Source: Paenibacillus sp. Marseille-Q4541
GTDB taxonomy: Bacteria; Bacillota; Bacilli; Paenibacillales; Paenibacillaceae
Direction of reading: 5' to 3'
DNA: 64,000 nt
Assembly (NCBI RefSeq): GCF_018310695.1
Contig: NZ_JAGXCY010000016.1
Location: forward strand, 38,126 to 102,125
The notes under the pieces were generated by a model, which saw only the letters and a list, made by a program, of their open reading frames with translations, did not search any database and had not been told where the DNA came from. Positions 53,234 to 62,886 of this stretch are shown here, in pieces; the stretch's first letter is position 1, and each line of letters starts with the position of its first letter. The position numbers and the translations under genes were made by a program.

Positions 53234-53696
53234 TTAGAATGCGTGCGATAATCCATCCATCATGAGTACAATAATTTCTATTAAAAAGGGTTGCCTTCAT
53301 GTCTATTCATTAGACGGGGCAACCCTTTTCTCATCGAAAAATATTTATGGCTTAAGAACACCTTCATGCAGTTCTCTTCTTTCTCTGAGAATATTTCGTA
53401 TCCCCGCTATTGCATCCTCAAGACTCACGTTAAAACTTTTATTCTTCCCACACTCCTTCTGGAAATTTTGAATTGTCCATATTTAACCACTTTAGCTCAT
53501 TTTAAACTTCATAGATTCATTAATTACTTCTTAGTTCATTATTTTGTAATTTGAATCATAGACATACCTGAGTGCTGCAATTAAGAATAGCGGTCGATAG
53601 GTAGAAGATGAAATTTATGGAGAATATTTTCATAATATAGTAAAATAACGGAATGTATATTCAAAAATAGAGAGATTTACCAGAGAGGGGATAATC
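53234..53696. other. Intergenic region between ampS and the ECF sigma gene
   Basis: Holds the ampS terminator (53284-53329). Two overlapping frames of 69 and 87 codons have no RBS and poor composition and are not called. The 60 bases before the sigma gene are AT-rich; no promoter assigned with confidence. Confidence 0.4.
53284..53329 (+). terminator. Terminator of ampS
   Basis: AAAAGGGTTGCC / GGCAACCCTTTT stem of twelve pairs with T-rich exit. Confidence 0.8.
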
Positions 53697-54287
53697 ATGT
53701 CTACCCGGATCCAACTATTGTTGGCTGCGGACTATAATGATCTAGGCGAGTCCCTGCAGAGAGAGATCTACTATGAATACTACCAAATGATGTACGGATT
53801 TATCGTATATATTGTAAAAGATCGCTCCGCGGCTGAAGACATTATCCAGGAAGCATTCATCAAAATCATTAAAAATAAACCTGAATTTGAAAATGAAATG
53901 AAACTAAAAGCTTGGCTCAAAGTAGTCACAAAAAATACTGCAATTAATTATTTAAGAAAAAATAAAAAAAATCGTAACCTTTTGGACGCAGACAGTGTTT
54001 TCTTAGATGTAGAGACTGTACAACAAACCTCTGTATCGATAGAATCGATCGTAGAGACGAAGTTGATGCAAGAATCCATAGAGCGCTATATGGAAACGCT
54101 GAAACCGGAGTACAGATCTCTCATTGAGCTTCGCTGGAAAGAAGGCCTCAGTTATCGGGAGATGGCAGAGCTTCTGGATCTGCGTGAAGATGTTATTAAG
54201 CAGCGCCTTTTCCGAGCCAGGGAAGCTATCAAGAAACTCTTGCATAGAGAGTGGGGTGCAGCTAATGAGCAGCGAAAAGTCCGATAA
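53697..54287 (+). CDS. ECF-type RNA polymerase sigma factor
   Basis: 196 residues; ATG after GAGAGGGG. Region 2: YYQMMYGFIVYIVKDRSAAEDIIQEAFIKIIKN, contacting core polymerase and the -10 element. Region 4: LIELRWKEGLSYREMAELLDLREDVIKQRLFRAREAIKKLL (HTH for -35). No sigma-3 region. A short insert (RKNKKNRNLLDADSVFLDV) lies between. Its 3' end overlaps the anti-sigma gene by 23 bases, the usual arrangement for coupled production. The signal and target promoters are unknown. Confidence 0.93.
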   Translation: MSTRIQLLLAADYNDLGESLQREIYYEYYQMMYGFIVYIVKDRSAAEDIIQEAFIKIIKNKPEFENEMKLKAWLKVVTKNTAINYLRKNKKNRNLLDADSVFLDVETVQQTSVSIESIVETKLMQESIERYMETLKPEYRSLIELRWKEGLSYREMAELLDLREDVIKQRLFRAREAIKKLLHREWGAANEQRKVR

Positions 54288-55191
54288 TATGTTCGCTGAT
54301 GATTCGGAAACCGTGTATGACAGAGAATTTGAGGATGCTTTTGACCTTGCTTTTGAGAACGCCGCTGCTGCCTCCACCTCAGTAGACAAGGAAAGTATGG
54401 AGGCTTCATGGCATAACGTGCAGGCCGAACTTCAGAAAATGGGGAGAAGAAAGCGTCGATTAATGCGCTGGAAGCTCGGTGGCGTCATCGCTGCTTCCAT
54501 CACACTCGGAGCAACAATTTTCAGTATTCCGGCAGGACTTCAGGCGGATACGCTTTTTGTTGAAAAGTTGGAGAAGATGGGAGACGACTTTATTCTTTCT
54601 TTTACAGGTAAGGATACAGAAAAAGAAGCAGAAGATACCACGGGTGCATTAACATTGCCTCCCCCTGCTCCATCAGAAGCAAAACCTCCTGAGGGAACAG
54701 GGCTTCCAGAGGGAACGATAATCAGCAGTCATGACTTACAACCAGTAACCGTTTCTAGACAAATTGCATTAGATGGACTTACGTTTGTCTATCATGATTT
54801 TGAAGTTCCGTTTACCCCGGACAAGAAAGATTACCAGCTTCTGTTAGACGAGAACAATCCTGTGGATCCTGACAATATTTATCACTCAGAAGAATTAATC
54901 TTGGAATATTACAAGGATGACGAAAACTTACTAACGATACAAATCAATCAAAAATTCAATAAGAATAAAAACTCTGTCAACATGGTCATTACGGGAGATC
55001 CAGAGCCAATTACACTTGAAGATGGGACAGCTGCTATTTATTATGACAGTAGTCCATTATCTAATTTTGATAAGATTGCTTATCGGAACAATCTCGTCTT
55101 TGTACTTATCACTGGCACATTAGCTAAAGAAGATATGATTGCTACAGCCAATGCCATTCAAGCTAGTAATAACTTTGAATTAAAACCTTAA
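54265..55191 (+). CDS. Membrane anti-sigma factor-like protein
   Basis: ATG 54265 is eight bases after GTGGGG inside the sigma gene (308 residues); a longer frame from 54124 is a shadow of the sigma gene. An acidic cytoplasmic N-terminus (AFDLAFENAAAASTS, then a basic KMGRRKRRLMRWK), one membrane span at about 70-92 (GGVIAASITLGATIFSI), a Pro-rich linker and an extracellular DUF4367-like beta domain (ALDGLTFVYHDFEVPF, DGTAAIYYD). It is inferred to hold the ECF sigma factor until an envelope signal arrives. No zinc-binding anti-sigma motif (HxxxCxxC) is present. Confidence 0.82.
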   Translation: MSSEKSDNMFADDSETVYDREFEDAFDLAFENAAAASTSVDKESMEASWHNVQAELQKMGRRKRRLMRWKLGGVIAASITLGATIFSIPAGLQADTLFVEKLEKMGDDFILSFTGKDTEKEAEDTTGALTLPPPAPSEAKPPEGTGLPEGTIISSHDLQPVTVSRQIALDGLTFVYHDFEVPFTPDKKDYQLLLDENNPVDPDNIYHSEELILEYYKDDENLLTIQINQKFNKNKNSVNMVITGDPEPITLEDGTAAIYYDSSPLSNFDKIAYRNNLVFVLITGTLAKEDMIATANAIQASNNFELKP

Positions 55192-55206
55192 ATTGCACCT
55201 ATTATC

Positions 55207-55238
55207 AAAAGCCCAGCACTATAAATGTGCTGGGCTTT
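55207..55238 (+). terminator. Terminator of the sigma/anti-sigma operon
   Basis: AAAAGCCCAGCAC / GTGCTGGGCTTTT stem followed by TT. Confidence 0.85.
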
Positions 55239-55289
55239 TTGGGTCATTGTATCCCCTGTAAAGCGGGACGTTTCATTATAATGAATTTA

Positions 55290-55772
55290 TTATTTCATCA
55301 GATGAGATGGACTCGTATACGTCGTTTTCTCTAGCTCGGACCCCATTCTTACTGTATGTGTCGATACGACACGGTAGTAATACCCGCTAGTTACAGCAAA
55401 ATTTTCATTCAAACTGACCGATTTTGATGCATTTTTTGATGCGGTTTTACTCGTAACCCCAACCCACTGCTCTCCTGTCCAGCGCTGAATGGCTGCATCA
55501 ATACCAACAAAGTCAGCAACACTTATAGCTCCCGTTGTACCAAAAACAGAACCCATTCCACCTCCAGCAGACGCTATATCACTACTGTATACGCTTAAAT
55601 ACTTATACGCAGCTAGCATCTGATTATCGTTCATCTCTTCTGGTGGTTTTGTTGTGAGCGCTCCTTCTTCCTTAACGGGTTCGGCACCAGCAACACTAGC
55701 AAATCCCAAAGAAAGAAGAAATACAAGCAAAAATAGAACATTAAATCGGTTACCACGAATGTGTTTTTTCAT
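55290..55772 (-). CDS. Small secreted protein of unknown function
   Basis: CAGGGA about six bases before ATG 55772 sets the start (160 residues). A signal peptide ends at VAGA|EPV (about residue 30). The mature part is Ser/Ala/Gly-rich (YSSDIASAGGGMGSVFG) and contains a YYYRVVSTHTVRMGSELEKT segment that looks like the C-terminal beta-strands of an exported small domain, similar to DUF6147-like proteins of Bacillales. The family is uncertain. It is convergent to the anti-sigma gene and shares no operon. Confidence 0.6.
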   Translation of the reverse strand: MKKHIRGNRFNVLFLLVFLLSLGFASVAGAEPVKEEGALTTKPPEEMNDNQMLAAYKYLSVYSSDIASAGGGMGSVFGTTGAISVADFVGIDAAIQRWTGEQWVGVTSKTASKNASKSVSLNENFAVTSGYYYRVVSTHTVRMGSELEKTTYTSPSHLMK

Positions 55773-55871
55773 AACATTTCCCTGCCTCACTATGTAATTT
55801 AACGCGCGTTATAATTAGTATTACGCCAAGATTTATCACAGGTTTCACTTCTATGGAAAAAATTTCAAAAT

Positions 55872-55898
55872 AAAAAAACCGTCTCTTTTTGGAAACGG
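55872..55898 (-). terminator. Terminator of the oligopeptide importer operon
   Basis: CCGTTTC / GAGACGG stem (one G-U pair) followed by T7 on the minus strand. Confidence 0.75.
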
Positions 55899-55945
55899 CT
55901 TACAGCTTTTTTTGGTATTATCAAGTCCATCATACTGAAATGATT

Positions 55946-56911
55946 TTATACTAAATGACAAGCAACCTGATGCCCTTTCTCCACTTCTCTGAATAAAGGG
56001 ATCTCAGAAGAACACCGTTCTACTGCAAAGGGGCAACGAGTGTGAAACTTACAACCAGAAGGCGGATTCATAGGAGAGGGAATATCTCCTTTAAGTACGA
56101 TACGCTCTCTTTTAAGCTTCGGTATCGGAATCGGCACAGCTGATAATAGGGCTTTGGTATAAGGATGTAGAGGACGCAGAAACAGATCATCTCTTGTTCC
56201 CGTCTCCACCATGGACCCCAGATACATGACTCCAATTCGGTCACACAAATGCTCTACCACACTCAGATCATGCGAAATAAATAGATAGGTTAGTCCTCTA
56301 GAAACTTGAAGTTTCTTGAACAGATTTATGATCTGAGCTTGAATCGATACATCAAGAGCTGATACAGGTTCATCCGCAATAATAAGTTCTGGACTGAGGG
56401 CAAGCGCCCGGGCAATCCCGATCCGCTGACGCTGACCGCCGGAAAACTCATGCGGAAATCGATCATAGTGATATTCAGATAATCCACAAGACTTCAATAC
56501 TTCCGTAACGATCTCACGAACCTCATCCTTTGAAACCAAATTATGATCCAAAAGAGCTTCACCAATGGCGTCCCCCACTCGAATCCGTGGATTCAGAGAG
56601 CTATAAGGATCTTGAAAAATAAGTTGCATCTTTGGTCTTAACTCTCTTAACTCTTGAGGAGATAAAGCATGTAGATCTTTCCCTTGAAAACGAATCTCCC
56701 CTGCCGTTTTGTCATGTAAACGTAAGATCGTTCTTCCAACCGTACTTTTTCCGCTACCGGATTCACCAACGAGACCAAACGTTTCCCCCGGATACAGTGT
56801 GATATTCACATCATCAACCGCTTTTACATATCCTACGGTTCGGCCCATCAGTCCCTTTTTCACTGGAAAATACTTTTTCAGAGACTTTACTTCAAGTAAA
56901 GCTTCAGACAT
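55946..56911 (-). CDS. Oligopeptide ABC transporter ATP-binding protein (OppF-like)
   Basis: 321 residues. Walker A GLVGESGSGKSTVGRTIL, signature EFSGGQRQRIGIARAL, Walker B LIIADEPVSALDVS and H-loop LFISHDLSVV. The C-terminal oligopeptide/dipeptide domain PMNPPSGCKFHTRCPFAVERCSSE carries a cluster of Cys residues. KYFPVKKGLMGRTVGYVKAVDDV is typical of OppF/DppF. Last gene of the importer; its start overlaps the OppD-like stop by eight bases. Confidence 0.93.
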   Translation of the reverse strand: MSEALLEVKSLKKYFPVKKGLMGRTVGYVKAVDDVNITLYPGETFGLVGESGSGKSTVGRTILRLHDKTAGEIRFQGKDLHALSPQELRELRPKMQLIFQDPYSSLNPRIRVGDAIGEALLDHNLVSKDEVREIVTEVLKSCGLSEYHYDRFPHEFSGGQRQRIGIARALALSPELIIADEPVSALDVSIQAQIINLFKKLQVSRGLTYLFISHDLSVVEHLCDRIGVMYLGSMVETGTRDDLFLRPLHPYTKALLSAVPIPIPKLKRERIVLKGDIPSPMNPPSGCKFHTRCPFAVERCSSEIPLFREVEKGHQVACHLV

Positions 56912-57887
56912 GACTAGCCACCTCCTCGTATAACCAGCATGCGGTTTTTTGCAAAGGAGCTACCTCTTTTAGCTGCGGCTCATTCGTTCCGCATATTGGC
57001 ATACAGTGTGCACAGCGGTCGCTGAAATAACAAGATTCCGTAAGCGTTAAAGGATTCGGAACTTGCCCTGGAATCGAGTATAGTTCTTCCTGACGTTGAT
57101 TAATGATTGGCTTCGATTTAAGCAGCCCCTGTGTGTATGGGTGTTTAGGAGAACGGAATAGTTCAACGACTTCTCCTTCTTCGACCACTTTGCCAGAGTA
57201 CATAACGACAACATAATCAGCCATCTCCGCTACCACACCTAAATCGTGAGTAATCATGAGGATCGACATATTAGAGTCTTCTTTGATTTTACGAAGCATT
57301 TCGAGAATTTGTGCCTGAATGGTAACATCAAGCGCTGTTGTCGGTTCATCTGCAATAAGCAATTTGGGATTACAGGAAATCGCAATGGCAATCATCACCC
57401 GCTGCAACATTCCTCCACTAAGTTCATGAGGATAAGATTCTGCAATTTGCTCAGACCGTGAGATTCCTACTTCTTTTAATAGCTCAATTGCTCTTTTTTT
57501 AGCCATTTCTTTTTTCATTTTTTTATGAATGATCAGCGGTTCCATGATTTGCTCACCGATCTTCATTACCGGATTCAGACTCGACATCGGTTCTTGAAAA
57601 ATCATCGTAATGTCGTTCCCGCGAATCGTTCGAAATTCATTTTTATCCATTTTCAGTAGGTCTTGGCCATTAAAATGGATCTGTCCGTTCACAACCTTGC
57701 CCCCAGGCTCCTCAATCAAGCCCATGATGGACATGGCGGTCACACTTTTCCCGCAGCCAGATTCCCCTACAATACAAACCGTTTGTCCTTCCGGTACAGA
57801 AATACTCACATCATCAACCGCTTTAACAGGCCCTTCGTCAGTATAAAAATGAGTTTTAAGGTGGTTAATTTGTAGTAAGGAGTCCAT
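56904..57887 (-). CDS. Oligopeptide ABC transporter ATP-binding protein (OppD-like)
   Basis: 327 residues. Walker [20 protein letters not shown], signature [17 protein letters not shown], Walker [17 protein letters not shown] and H-loop [37 protein letters not shown] identifies the OppD/DppD group, again with a C-terminal Cys-rich motif ([15 protein letters not shown]). A weak RBS precedes ATG; 13 bases from the OppC-like stop. With the partner ATPase it powers peptide import. Confidence 0.93.
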   Translation of the reverse strand: MDSLLQINHLKTHFYTDEGPVKAVDDVSISVPEGQTVCIVGESGCGKSVTAMSIMGLIEEPGGKVVNGQIHFNGQDLLKMDKNEFRTIRGNDITMIFQEPMSSLNPVMKIGEQIMEPLIIHKKMKKEMAKKRAIELLKEVGISRSEQIAESYPHELSGGMLQRVMIAIAISCNPKLLIADEPTTALDVTIQAQILEMLRKIKEDSNMSILMITHDLGVVAEMADYVVVMYSGKVVEEGEVVELFRSPKHPYTQGLLKSKPIINQRQEELYSIPGQVPNPLTLTESCYFSDRCAHCMPICGTNEPQLKEVAPLQKTACWLYEEVASHV

Positions 57888-57900
57888 AGATTGTGTTCAC

Positions 57901-58824
57901 CTACCTCTTCTGTTTAGGGTCCAGTACATCACGCAAACCGTCCCCAAATATATTAATGGCAATCACTGTAATAAATATAGAAAATCCCGGAGGTACCCAT
58001 AACCATGGATGCTGCTGAAAATCAATCAAATTATTAGCTGCATCGATCATATTCCCCCAGGTTGGAGTCGGCGGCATTACACCTAATCCAAAGAAGCTCA
58101 GCACAGACTCACTTAGAATAGCGCCACCAATACTTAATGTCGCCATGACAATGAGAAGTGGATAAATATTAGGCAATAGATGATGAAACAGTTTTTTACG
58201 ATCTCTTAGCCCAAGCACCGTTGCTGCATGCATAAATTCTCTTTCTCGTAAGCTCAGCATCTGCCCCCTTACCATTCGGGCAAGTCCTGGCCAATTGACG
58301 AATCCTAGCATGAGCATAACGATATACATCCGGTAATCTGGAGGTACTTTCCATTCTGACAAGAGAGCACCAATGATAAATAGGAGTGGAAGACTGGGAA
58401 TCGTAAGCAGCAGATCGGCTATTCTCATAATAATTTGATCCACAACTCCCCTATAATACCCAGCTACTGCCCCTAACGTCGCTCCAATGAGAACAGACAA
58501 CATCATGGAGGCAAGGCCTACCGTGAGGGAAATACGTCCGGCCTGCATAACTCTAGTTAGAACATCTCTTCCCAAATTATCTGTCCCAAGCCAGTGCTTC
58601 GCGCTTGGTGCCTTCTTCATCTCCAGCATGTTGATCTTGTTATCTGCAAAAGGTGAAAAAAGAGGGCCGATAAAGCAAATAAGAAACATAAATACAACAA
58701 CGATCAGACCGAAAATAGCCAGTTTATTCCGCAGCAATTTACGAATGGATTGGCGCCATAAAGAAGATTTCACTTTGACGTGAGATCCTGTACCTGTTTT
58801 TGTAGCCCCGCTAATTGTTGACAT
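57901..58824 (-). CDS. Oligopeptide ABC transporter permease (OppC-like)
   Basis: 307 residues, six spans after a cytoplasmic N-terminus that contains the OppC/DppC motif WRQSIRKLLRNKLAIFGLIVV. HWLGTDNLGRDVLTRVMQAGRISLTVG is the family hallmark; the EAA-like loop is HAATVLGLRDRKKLFHHLLPNIYPLLI. It ends with FGDGLRDVLDPKQKR, characteristic of the family. Twelve bases after the OppB-like gene. Confidence 0.93.
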   Translation of the reverse strand: MSTISGATKTGTGSHVKVKSSLWRQSIRKLLRNKLAIFGLIVVVFMFLICFIGPLFSPFADNKINMLEMKKAPSAKHWLGTDNLGRDVLTRVMQAGRISLTVGLASMMLSVLIGATLGAVAGYYRGVVDQIIMRIADLLLTIPSLPLLFIIGALLSEWKVPPDYRMYIVMLMLGFVNWPGLARMVRGQMLSLREREFMHAATVLGLRDRKKLFHHLLPNIYPLLIVMATLSIGGAILSESVLSFFGLGVMPPTPTWGNMIDAANNLIDFQQHPWLWVPPGFSIFITVIAINIFGDGLRDVLDPKQKR

Positions 58825-58836
58825 TCGGCGCCCCCC

Positions 58837-59793
58837 TTAATCCAGCTTGACACGCGGATCTGCCAATCGATATAGCAGGTCCGACAACAAGGTGCCGAGG
58901 ACAGTTAGAATAGCAATAAATACAGTAAAGCTCATCAGTAGCGGATAATCTCGTAAGGAAAAGGAAGACATATATAGTTGCCCGATTCCCGGCCAGTTAA
59001 AAATCTTCTCAATAATAAGTGAGCCACCGAATAATCCTGGAAGTTCAAAACCTACTAATGTGATAGCAGGTAGCAATGCATTACGAAGAGCATGAGTAAA
59101 CAATACTTTTCGCTCTGTAAGACCTTTGGCTCTTGCCGTCCGGATATAGTCCTGCTTAACGACGTCAATCATGTTACTTCGAATATATCTTGTCAGTGAG
59201 CCAATACCGAGGAGTGTCATTACAGTCACTGGGAGTGCCATATGCCGGATCACTTCTTTTGCATATGCAAGTCCGGTTGCATTACTTCCTGTCGTTGTCA
59301 TCCCGCCTGGAGGCAGCCATTTTAAATCGACCGCAAACATCTTGATCAGATAAAGTCCAATAAAAAATGACGGAATCGACATGGCAGCAAAAATAATCAG
59401 CATTACAATCGTATCAAACCATGAATACTGTTTGTAAGCAGAAATGACTCCAATGACAACCGCAATAAGCCATGTAAAAAAGGTCGACACGGCAGCAAGC
59501 AGAAATGAGTTCCAAATGTATTCATTAAAAAGGGTGAGTACTGGTTTCTGCTGTGCAAGCGAATAACCGAAGTCACCATGAAGTGCATTTTTGATCCAAA
59601 TCACATAGCGATCAAGCAAAGGTTTATCAAGTCCATATAACTGCCTGAGTTCCGCTTTTCTTTCTGGGCTCAGCTTAATGTTACTTGATACATAATCTCC
59701 TGGCGTAAGTGCATACAGACTGAAGATCAGAAATGAAGCTGCCAGAAGAATAACAAATATGTAGGTAAGTCTCTTGACAAGGTATGTGCTCAT
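58837..59793 (-). CDS. Oligopeptide ABC transporter permease (OppB-like)
   Basis: 318 residues; ATG after AAGGAG. OppB/DppB features: YLVKRLTYIFVILLAASFLIFSLYALTPGD at the N-terminus, YGLDKPLLDRYVIWIKNALHGDFGYSL and the EAA-type loop YIRTARAKGLTERKVLFTHALRNALLPAITLVG. Six membrane spans. It pairs with the OppC-like protein in the channel. Follows the binding-protein gene by 83 bases, a gap that may allow unequal expression. Confidence 0.93.
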   Translation of the reverse strand: MSTYLVKRLTYIFVILLAASFLIFSLYALTPGDYVSSNIKLSPERKAELRQLYGLDKPLLDRYVIWIKNALHGDFGYSLAQQKPVLTLFNEYIWNSFLLAAVSTFFTWLIAVVIGVISAYKQYSWFDTIVMLIIFAAMSIPSFFIGLYLIKMFAVDLKWLPPGGMTTTGSNATGLAYAKEVIRHMALPVTVMTLLGIGSLTRYIRSNMIDVVKQDYIRTARAKGLTERKVLFTHALRNALLPAITLVGFELPGLFGGSLIIEKIFNWPGIGQLYMSSFSLRDYPLLMSFTVFIAILTVLGTLLSDLLYRLADPRVKLD

Positions 59794-59876
59794 ATTACGC
59801 TCCTTATCTGTTTAGCCTATATCCGCCTCACACTGAGGACGGACATAAGCTAACTCCTTGTTTCTCAGACCAAATT

Positions 59877-61619
59877 CTACTGTTCGATTTTCCATTCAGG
59901 CAGTGATTGTGCAATTCCACGGTAAGGACTGATACTTACATTTTTCAATCGGCCGTTGTTTGCATAAACGGATTTTTTATAAGATGTGAAGATAACCGGT
60001 AGCTCATCGTTCAGAATTTGATACAATTCCTGATACACTGCTTTACGTTCCTCTGTATCTACGGTAGCTAGACCTTTTGCATATAGCTCTTTTACTTTTG
60101 GATTGTCGTACCCAGGAAGAGAGCCATCAATGAACTGATACACCCCATCGGACGGATCTGTTAGCATTGGGGTAGAGAAAGCAGCCATATCATAGTCTTT
60201 ACTTTCTACTTTCGATACTAGAGCATTAAAGTCAGCGAATACTTCCGGCTGGAACTCAATACCGATTTCAGCAAAGTTCTCTTTTGCTACTGCGATAAAG
60301 ATGTCTGTTGCCGGGCTCTTCGAACCAAGATAATGGATGGATAATTTTTTACCATCTTTCTCCCGAATTCCATCTCCGCCTACTGTCCATCCCGCTGCAT
60401 CCAGAAGTTCCTTCGCTTTTTCCGGATTATACTCGTATGTGTTGATTCCTTCTTGCGTGTAAGACCATGAGATTGGTGCTGCCGGAATGTTCGCAACTTC
60501 ACCTGCTCCTTGGTTGGCATCTACATAAATGGCTTGACGGTTCAAACCGTAAGTGATCGCCTGTCTTACTTCTTTTTGTTTCAGCTGTTCATTCTCAAGA
60601 TTCAATTGGAAGTAACCATAAGTGCTTGGTGTGTATGGAAGTATATCTACATAACCAAGGCCTTTCAGTTTATCGATATTTTCCTGTGTTGCTGTGTAGG
60701 AAGCGAGGTCTACTTCTCCCGTTTCAAGGAACTGCCAAGTATCCCCTTGAGAAGTTTTGTAGATAAAGTGCTCTACCCCTGGTTTTCCTTTCAAGTAGTG
60801 TTCATTTGCTGTGAAACGAACCTCTTGGCCTGGTAGGAATTTTTCTAATATGTAAGGTCCATTACCAATCGGCGTGGAATGAAGTTTTTGTAAATAGTCC
60901 AGTTGACCAAATTTATAATCTTTCCCGTAGTAAGCTTTCGATAGTACATTACCACCCAGATTAAGCAATGCTGTTGCATTTGGTTCCTCAAGCGTAACGG
61001 AGATCGTATATGGATCAATAATTTTTATACCTTCAATACTGTCAGCTTTACCTTCTTTATAAGCAAGACCGCCTTTTACTTTCATAAGGGTAATGTCGGT
61101 ATCACCGTCGTATGCCTTATCATGCAGAAGAGTCCAAGTAAAGGCTACATCTTCAGATGTAAGCGGTGATCCATCACTAAAACTACCTTTCTCAGGTAAG
61201 TGAAACGTGTATGTCAAACCATCTTCAGATACATCAAAACTGTCTGCATAATCTGCGACAGGAAGTCCTTCTGCATCCGATGTCACAAGCGAAGTATACA
61301 AAAGGGATGCAACATTACCGTCATATCCGCTCTGAGAAAAATAAGGGGTAAACGATCCGCTCGGATCGGTAAGTCCTACGATAACCGTATCTGTTCTTTG
61401 AACTGCGGTTTGAGGTAATTTGCTCATATCCGATGCGACTACAGGTTCTGATAACACAGTGCTTGCTGCAGGAGACTCTCCGGCTTCACCAGACGGAGCA
61501 TTAACAGATGTCCCGGAGCCGTTATCGGCAGGTGAAGCATCTTCTCCTCCTGAACATGCAGATAACACAAGTGAGCTAGCAAGCAATAATGAGGACGCAT
61601 AAGCTATCCTTTTTTTCAT
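59877..61619 (-). CDS. Oligopeptide ABC transporter substrate-binding lipoprotein (OppA/DppA-like)
   Basis: GGAGAG nine bases before ATG 61619 (580 residues); the longer frame to 61646 is discarded. Lipobox LSAC with Cys22, then a Gly/Ser/Ala-rich linker. SBP family 5: DSFDVSEDGLTYTFHLPEKGSFSDGSPLTSEDVAFTW, NVLSKAYYGKDY and LNLENEQLKQKEVRQAITYGLNRQ. It captures peptides (or nickel/other family-5 ligands) and delivers them to the OppBC channel. First gene of the operon binding-protein-B-C-D-F. Confidence 0.93.
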   Translation of the reverse strand: MKKRIAYASSLLLASSLVLSACSGGEDASPADNGSGTSVNAPSGEAGESPAASTVLSEPVVASDMSKLPQTAVQRTDTVIVGLTDPSGSFTPYFSQSGYDGNVASLLYTSLVTSDAEGLPVADYADSFDVSEDGLTYTFHLPEKGSFSDGSPLTSEDVAFTWTLLHDKAYDGDTDITLMKVKGGLAYKEGKADSIEGIKIIDPYTISVTLEEPNATALLNLGGNVLSKAYYGKDYKFGQLDYLQKLHSTPIGNGPYILEKFLPGQEVRFTANEHYLKGKPGVEHFIYKTSQGDTWQFLETGEVDLASYTATQENIDKLKGLGYVDILPYTPSTYGYFQLNLENEQLKQKEVRQAITYGLNRQAIYVDANQGAGEVANIPAAPISWSYTQEGINTYEYNPEKAKELLDAAGWTVGGDGIREKDGKKLSIHYLGSKSPATDIFIAVAKENFAEIGIEFQPEVFADFNALVSKVESKDYDMAAFSTPMLTDPSDGVYQFIDGSLPGYDNPKVKELYAKGLATVDTEERKAVYQELYQILNDELPVIFTSYKKSVYANNGRLKNVSISPYRGIAQSLPEWKIEQ

Positions 61620-61814
61620 AAAACATCTCTCCGTCTCTTTACACAATTTTTTTGGCGCCGATCACTCTTACAAGAACACAGGTGCTTTTAATTCCGATGA
61701 ACTAGGTATGTTTTGATCGATTAGTCAATATTATAGGAATCATTTACGGTTCTGTAAATAGAGAACTGATTATTTTTTTGGAAAAATTTCTTGTATTTTC
61801 TTTTCGTTCAAAAT

Positions 61815-61860
61815 AAAAACCATCAAAAACCTTGTCGCGCAAGGAAATTGATGGTTTTTA
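61815..61860 (-). terminator. Terminator of the ArsR-like regulator gene
   Basis: AAAACCATCAA..CCTTG / CAAGG..TTGATGGTTTT stem, T-rich on both exits. Confidence 0.8.
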
Positions 61861-61869
61861 TTTCTTGTT

Positions 61870-62790
61870 TCATCCTTCTATGTAATTTATTAGATTTGTC
61901 TCTACCTGACGCAGCGCTTGTGATCTGATGCTGTATTCTACCAGGTTTTCTCCATCAAAATGAGCATATAAGAGTCCAGCACTGCGTAGCTTGGAAATAT
62001 GATCATGGGTAATTCCCTTGGACAATTCTAGGTGTCTAACAATTTCAATAAAAGATCTCGGACCTTGGTGCAAAAACTTCAAAATTTTCAGTCGATTTTT
62101 CTCACCTAGACTCCGAATTACTCGTAAATCTTGAGGCGGTATAACAGAATCATCCCCTAGATAAATGCGAGCAGCATAATGACATACAATGGTGTTCCCG
62201 TATTGCCAAAAAATATTTAGCGGCTGAAAATGGTACTGAGGAATAAGCACAATTTGAACGAGACCCTCTGTCTTGCCAAACATGAGTCCTCGGGTCGTTT
62301 CGTCGAGAAAGGAATCCGCTGACTTCTGTTCTTTTGCGACTAATCGATTGGCATATTCTGCTTGGAGAGCATTCATAATGTCCGGGTTCATCTGTTTAAA
62401 ATATTGTTCATTCCATCCGTATAATAATTGCTTATACCTGACTCTGAACAAAGCCATTTCAAATTCTGGAACTTCATAATCCCATCGCCTGCAAAGATAT
62501 ACGAACAGGTCAAGCAATGCTTTATCCGATGTGTTTTCCAAAAAGTTTATGTAATCTTCCGCCGTATTTATGTCTTCAAGTTCTAACAACAGATAGGCAT
62601 ACTTCCACTCGTCGTCCATTTGCCATTCGTGAATAAAAGAACGATACTCAGTTGTCAGCATACTGTTCGTCTGCTTGACCCAACTAGGAGAGAGTTCAAT
62701 TTTTTTATGTGATTTGCGACAAATAAAAGTATGAAGGCTGTTCATAAACTCATGTACGGGTTTAAACTGAACGGTTATATTATAACTCAT
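61870..62790 (-). CDS. ArsR-like winged-helix transcriptional regulator
   Basis: 306 residues. The C-terminal third is a winged-helix domain of the ArsR type: RSLGEKNRLKILKFLHQGPRSFIEIVRHLELSKGITHDHISKLRSAGLLYAHFDGENLVEYSIR. The N-terminal 220 residues (TTEYRSFIHEWQMDDEWKYAYLLLELEDINTAEDYINFLE...) are a mixed helical domain typical of the large DUF5937/ArsR proteins; the effector is unknown. No metal-binding Cys box (ELCVCDL) is seen. It sits upstream of the oligopeptide importer, 220 bases away and co-directional but separated by a terminator, so it could regulate that operon. Confidence 0.8.
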   Translation of the reverse strand: MSYNITVQFKPVHEFMNSLHTFICRKSHKKIELSPSWVKQTNSMLTTEYRSFIHEWQMDDEWKYAYLLLELEDINTAEDYINFLENTSDKALLDLFVYLCRRWDYEVPEFEMALFRVRYKQLLYGWNEQYFKQMNPDIMNALQAEYANRLVAKEQKSADSFLDETTRGLMFGKTEGLVQIVLIPQYHFQPLNIFWQYGNTIVCHYAARIYLGDDSVIPPQDLRVIRSLGEKNRLKILKFLHQGPRSFIEIVRHLELSKGITHDHISKLRSAGLLYAHFDGENLVEYSIRSQALRQVETNLINYIEG

Positions 62791-62886
62791 AGCTCCACAC
62801 TCCTTCGTAAACTACATTATAACGCTCGAAGGAAGTAATGGAATAGACTCTATTTATAAGATTTCTTTATATAAATCTTGTTAATA

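Noticed and set aside
53262..53554. Overlapping 69- and 87-codon frames after ampS
   Set aside because: They cover the ampS terminator and lack an RBS and coding character.
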